Origin: Magicicada septendecula | Lineage: Eukaryota; Arthropoda; Insecta; Hemiptera; Cicadidae | Direction: 5' to 3' | Length of the DNA: 64,000 nt | NCBI GenBank assembly: GCA_034769895.1 | Contig: CM068373.1 | Location: 204,497,964-204,561,963, forward strand | Shown: positions 59,352 to 64,000 of the stretch, piece by piece | Numbering within the stretch: position 1 is the stretch's first letter | Layout: every line of letters begins with the position of its first letter | Notes under the pieces: model-generated | The model's input: the letters and a program-made list of their open reading frames with translations, nothing else | Databases searched by the model: none | What the model was told of the DNA's origin: nothing | Translations under genes and position numbers: made by a program

Positions 59352-61167
59352 CAGCCATTGTTGGTTATCGGATGAGAAAGGTGCTGTTCATCGGCGTGAA
59401 AAACAAGTACTGTACAACCTGCGCTCGAGCCGAGATAAAGAGTGAGATGGCAAAAACACACACTTGCTACAAGAACTGGGGTATGAAACAGAGTTCAACT
59501 AGCATGGAAGCAGCAATTATCTGCGAAGGTTTCGAGAAAAGTGAGGACATGTATAAATTAAGGTATGCTAAGCTCATTGCCGATGGCGACAGTAGTGTAT
59601 ATAAAAAAATCCTTGAACGTCGGCCGTATAAGTATTTGACAGTTGAAAAGGTGGAGTGTAAAAACCATCTCCTACGGAACATGTGCACTCGCTTGAAAAA
59701 TATTGCTGGTTCTAAAACCCAAAAACCTTCAATAGTGTTAAGGAAAAAAATTGGGGACAATTTGTTTCACTGCAGAATGGCAGTAACCAAAGCCACAGAT
59801 CACAGAAAAGGAGAAGAAGGACCTACAAGCAAAAAGATAGAAAATCTTCGGCAAGATATCTTGAATATCCCTAGCCACGTGTTCGGTGAACACAAGAGTT
59901 GTGCAAAGCTGGGATACTTTTGCAAGCTCGACTCGTCATCTGCCCCAGCAGATTCTAACCTTATACCCAACCTTGTGTCAGTCAGCCTATACCCCTTGAT
60001 TATGGATGTGTTCCGTGACCTAAGTCGTCGCAGCAGGAGCTTGCTTGCTGAAGTGACAAGCAACTATGTCGAGCACTACAATTCCATAGTCGCCAAATTT
60101 ATCGGCGGTAAGAGGATTAATTTTGCAACAAGAGGGTCATACAAGGGTCGATGTTCTGCGGCTGTTGTTCATCACAACACCGGACTTGCGCACTACAAAC
60201 TCCACAAGAACATGTACAATTCCAGCCCGGGAACATTTTCCAAGAGTACCGAAATAAAGAGAAAAAAAATCAGATAACCGCAGAAAAAGTAAAAGATGTT
60301 GTAGGTCTTTATTTATTAGAAACAGTACTGAAAAGCAGGACTACGGTCTAGCAGCTCAACGACCAGACATAGACGAGGACATGATGGTACAGCAATCCAA
60401 TGAATTTTTGAATAGTCTTCATAAATCAGATGAGGAGTTTGATAGAATTGAGTGACAGACAGTACTGCAAAGGGACTGCAGTGAATGGCTGGAACTTCGC
60501 CGAAACATCCTGACTGCATCAAACTTTGGGCGGGTATGCAAGATGAGACCAACCACTGGCTGCGAGTCCCTTGTCAAGCAGATTCTCTACACTGCGTTCG
60601 ATTGCGAGGCAATGGAGTATGGCCGGAACAACGAGGAGATAGCTCGTGAAGACCTTGCTTCTAGGATTGGAGAAAAAAATCACAAAATGTGGGATTTTTA
60701 TTGATAGAAATAATCCTTTCTTAGGGGTAAGTCCTGACGGCCTTGTAAAGGATGATTCCATTGTAGAGATAAAATGTCCATCGTCAGCAAGGGAACTGTC
60801 TCCAGACGATGCAGTCAAGAAACGGAAGTGCACGTTCTGGGCAGTTACCAAAGAAGGAGGAATTGGGGATATCCAAACAAATCATAATTTCTATTACCAG
60901 GTACAGGGCCAGCTACAAGTCACTAAAAGAAAATACTGCATTTTTGCACTGTGGACTCCCAAGGGCCTCAAAACCACAACAATTGAACGGGATGAAGTCT
61001 TTTGGCGTGATCGAATGTTTCCGAAACTCAAAAGGTTTTACATGGACTGCCTCCTACCTGAAATAATTGACCCTCGGCACAACCGCTCCATGCCAATAAG
61101 AAATCCCCTTTACATACTAGAGGCCCAAAATACGTCCCGAGAGAAAAAAGCAAACTCTCAACAATAA
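59352..61167 (+). pseudogene. Mutator-like transposase fused to a YqaJ-type nuclease, decayed
   Basis: The first part (59352-60277) reads AAIVGYRMRKVLFIGVKNKY, CTTCARAEIKS, HTCYKNWG, SSTSMEAAIICEGF and AKLIADGDSSVYKKI, with VEKVECKNHLLRN: the conserved Cys, DGDSS and EC.NH pattern of the Mutator-like transposase domain in many animal genomes. TTTTCAG immediately before 59352 suggests a 3' splice site, so an upstream exon is missing here. The second part (60480-61167) reads WLELRRNILTASNFGRVCKM, FLGVSPDGLVKD, VEIKCPSSA and NFYYQVQGQLQVT, with RDEVFW: the lambda-exonuclease/YqaJ fold with its D...E-x-K catalytic residues and Gln. A frame change after 60277, an in-frame TGA near 60453 and a frame change near 60650 disable it. 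It may be a DNA transposon or a former host gene; no terminal repeats were found. Confidence 0.75.
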
Positions 61168-61169
61168 CT

Positions 61170-61885
61170 TTTAAAAATATATGACATCTGTACATAGCAC
61201 ATCCATAGTTTCCATTAGAACAATTTCTCCTTCAATTGTATTTATTTAGTTATAAAAATTCTATTCATTAAAAAAAAATGCTTTTGTATGTGTGACTTTT
61301 TAGGTATTGTTTTATTGTTTGTTGATGTAATTGGTTTAATTTAAGTTGTGTATTGCTTTAATTTATATATTTTTATTATATATAGTGTTTATTATCTCTT
61401 ACCATTTATGTATGTAGACTATAGTTCGTATGTCAAAGGAAAATATATAATATAATATCTATTTCATGTGAATTTACAAAGTACGGAGTACACTTGTTTT
61501 ACTTTTGCTAAATATATAAACACCATTTTTGTATTGTAATGTAACCTTTAATGGTTGTTTACATTTTCTTTTTTTCGTTGAATATATAGTTACTCAAAAC
61601 ATGTTTAGCATCAATAATTGTGTAGAGTACCCTGTTTTTACTAGATTGTCTTTGAATAGCATTTCCGCCATTCATGTATCTGTATCATCTATGAGTAATT
61701 TAATTGGACAGCATGACAGTTTCTCTAAGAATAAATTAAAATCTAGGATTCTCCTTCCCCATTATGTATAAATTCCATCTACAATGTTCTATATTTGTAG
61801 AACATTTCCATGATCTAAAAAAAGTGATAGAAAATAAAGAATAGCATTTTTTTGTAAAAACGGATCTTTAAGGTTTGGTTCACTG
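61170..61885. other. AT-rich 3' flank of the Mutator/YqaJ gene
   Basis: No gene. GGATCTTTAA occurs three times within 61862-61905, at the junction with the BEL/Pao fossil. AATAAA-like signals occur near 61833. Confidence 0.45.
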
Positions 61886-61890
61886 GATCT

Positions 61891-62770
61891 TTAAGGATCT
61901 TTAATCACTGGCGAAAGCCAACCACATGGGTCAAATAATTGTGCCATCTGGGATAACATGACACGTTTGGTAAATTGAACCTGAGCATTGCTGCAACAGG
62001 CCAAAGGAGGAAATGAGAAGCAATCGGTTGAATGGTCCCAACTTAAACCCAGAATATCCTTATCCTTAGCAACGACGGAATCACTTGGAGCGGCTGATTC
62101 AGGTAGGCAGTCGGGTTGATTAGTGCACCATTTTTTCAAATTGAACCCTCCTGAAGACAACAACAGAATTAATTCCCGCTGTAATTTGCAAAGCTCTGAT
62201 TTTGAATCAGCGACAGCAGCAATATCATCAACAAAAATATTACAGCTAAGTACCGCCGCTCCCGCAGGAAAATTAACTGCCTCATCCTGAGCCAGCCGCT
62301 GCAAGGTTCGCAACGCCTGAAAAGGGGCGCAAGCCAGCCCGTAAGTAACGGTACGCAAAGCGAAAACCCTTAGTGGGGCGGTAACCTCCTCATGATATAA
62401 AATACACAGGTACGCCGAGTCATCAGGATGCATAGCAATTTGGCGATACATCTGTTCGATGTCGCACGTGAAAACATGGCTAAACCACCGAAACAAAGTC
62501 AAAACGTCGGACAGTAAGGTCTGCAACTTAGGGCTGACACATAACACGTCATTTAAGGAAATCCCAGAGGACGTCTTCATGCTGGCGTCAAACACCACCC
62601 TTATTTTTGAAGTATCACCTCTCTCTAACTTTAAAGATACCATGATGAGGGATGAAATATTTTGGAAAATTGGGGTCAGACACCAACGACATATGCCCCT
62701 GAGCGACATAATCCGTTATAAATTGTACATACTGGCTCTTAAACTGACTGTTCGCCCCAAATTTCCTTTC
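61891..62770 (-). mobile_element. Reverse transcriptase part of the BEL/Pao fossil
   Basis: IRVVFDASMKTSSGISLNDV, FTCDIEQMYRQIAMHPDDSA, LRTVTYGLACAPFQALRTLQ and SCNIFVDDIAAVADSKSELC (catalytic FVDD) are Pao-family RT motifs, followed by NLKKWCTNQPDCL and GLSWDHSTDCFSF. Part of a broken pol. Confidence 0.85.
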
Positions 62771-62949
62771 TAACGCAAAAAACCGAGACATGGCTCCCTT
62801 AAGGGAATTTCCCAAAATGTGAGAAGAGTTTTTGAAGAACGGCAAGCGCACCTGGTAACGACCCGACGGCAACCGACTTGTTGACTCCATGTAAAACCTT
62901 TCAGCAAAGTGATCCTCTTCAGATAATTGGTGGGGTACAGCTGGAGGCT

Positions 62950-63640
62950 CTTCGACCTCCCAAAAACGATGAACTTGCTCAAGTAGGTTTGTTGTATCCG
63001 TAGATAACGTTGTGACGGAAGGATAAAAGTGGTGGAAATGACAGTGAAGCTGATGTGCAGATACTAGATCCAAAGGAAGGCTAGTGAGACCGCTAGCACA
63101 AGTCAATGCACAATTAAGTGAAATTGGGGCTCTACCCATAATCACAAACCCAAAACGTGTCCTAACTGCAACAGGCAAACCTGCACCCAAAGGAATAGTC
63201 TCCCCCATAAGAATAGCCGCTACAATATCGGCTCCAAACAACGCATCAATTGGGGCTGCTACATCGAAGGTAGGGTCAGCTAACAAAAGGTCTTTTGTAG
63301 CCTGCTTAACTTCAGGCAACAGCTGGAACCTAGGTGAGTCCGACGAGATCTTAGAAAGAATTATAAAAGCATGGTTAGATGCCACAACCTCGCGTTTTAA
63401 AGTTTCCAAGGACAGATGGCACACCTTTTTTGCTTCGGTGGCAATATCACCTACCCCATTGACACTTACTGAAGCGTCAAAACAAGCACACTTTAAGCGA
63501 GATGCACATGCTTCAGTTATGAAAGAAGCATGGGACGCGCTATCCAGGATGGCCCTAACTACAATATAACCACCATTGGGAGACGACAAGACTGCTAGAC
63601 AGGTGGCTAACAGAACCCCTGCAGGATGGGGCAGAGACAC
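62950..63640 (-). mobile_element. Protease part of the BEL/Pao fossil
   Basis: YIVVRAILDSASHASFITEA has the DSAS-type active site used by Pao proteases, followed by IDALFGADIVAAILMGE and GFVIMGRAP, the second half of the Pao peptidase domain. Part of a broken pol. Confidence 0.82.
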
Positions 63641-64000
63641 GGTCAGAGTAGTGCTAGACAGATCAACTTGGTCAACAAGCGATGACCCCGAAGACTTGAG
63701 TTCAGCTGTGTCAGAAATCTGTGAACGAGACGGAGACGGACGGGCATTTTTGAAATGAAGTAAAGTGTGGTGGTACTTAGAGCCACACGTTTTGCACCTA
63801 TTTTTGCACCAGCCCGAATGTTTATGTTGGAGGCACGAAAGACAACATTTTTTTATTTTTAAGACTTTGAAATCGAGCCCTAGGGTCCTTACTCAGCCAC
63901 GCCAGACACTTGAGAAGCACATGGGTCCGGGAATCGCAATGAAGGCAACGTGAACTAGATGCATCCCGTTGCGTAACCTCCGCAGATAACGTAGACACAA

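Larger units (their letters stand above)
61886..64000 (-). mobile_element. BEL/Pao LTR retrotransposon fossil, extends past the right edge
   Basis: Minus-strand reading gives, from the right edge inward, a Cys/His zinc-knuckle region of gag (about 63760-63960), a Pao-type aspartic protease (about 62950-63640) and reverse transcriptase (about 61891-62770). RNase H, integrase and the 3' LTR are absent below 61886. It is broken, with a few breaks, and incomplete at both visible ends, so age cannot be judged from LTRs. Confidence 0.85.

Noticed and set aside
1-64000. tRNA, rRNA and CRISPR features
   Set aside because: None was recognised by eye; CRISPR arrays are not expected in animal DNA, and the tandem units found do not have a repeat-spacer layout.

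Overview
The window is AT-rich animal DNA and almost certainly comes from an insect. It holds the first exons of an insect gustatory receptor, and its repeats (Ty3/gypsy, BEL/Pao, Penelope, hAT, Tc1/mariner, non-LTR) are typical of a large, transposon-packed insect genome. The species cannot be named from sequence alone. Host genes are scarce: the receptor is the only clear one, and roughly three quarters of the window is nested mobile DNA.

Layout. 1-16211: gypsy fossil A, cut by the left window edge. Its 5' LTR holds a 2.16-kb fold-back element (312-2469). A short LTR element without pol, B (3064-8063), sits just inside its primer-binding site, and a 94-bp tandem array and a small hammerhead-bearing inverted-repeat element lie near its 3' end. 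16833-18884: short gypsy remnant E. 18889-21640: nothing recognised. 21640-29210: Penelope-like element with GIY-YIG and RT regions, split by young LTR element C (22309-28051), which encodes one unknown protein related to that of B. 29354-35363: gypsy fossil D. 35508-41069: old gypsy fossil F, with a different small hammerhead-bearing insert in each LTR. 42637-45401: hAT element containing a dead Tc1/mariner gene and another hammerhead-type repeat. 45527-46699: gustatory receptor exons on the minus strand. 48960-52395: RTE-like LINE tail split by a second hAT. 54265-56380: second Penelope-like remnant with inverted arms. 59352-61167: decayed gene joining a Mutator-like transposase to a YqaJ-type nuclease. 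61886 to the right edge: BEL/Pao fossil.

Two themes stand out. Hammerhead-ribozyme-like cores appear at eight places, in at least five sequence types, mostly with Penelope-like or small target-site-flanked repeats. B and C form a pair of long-LTR elements without pol, carrying a shared protein of unknown function. They have intact 4-bp target duplications and little LTR divergence, so they were mobilised recently, presumably by proteins of other LTR elements.
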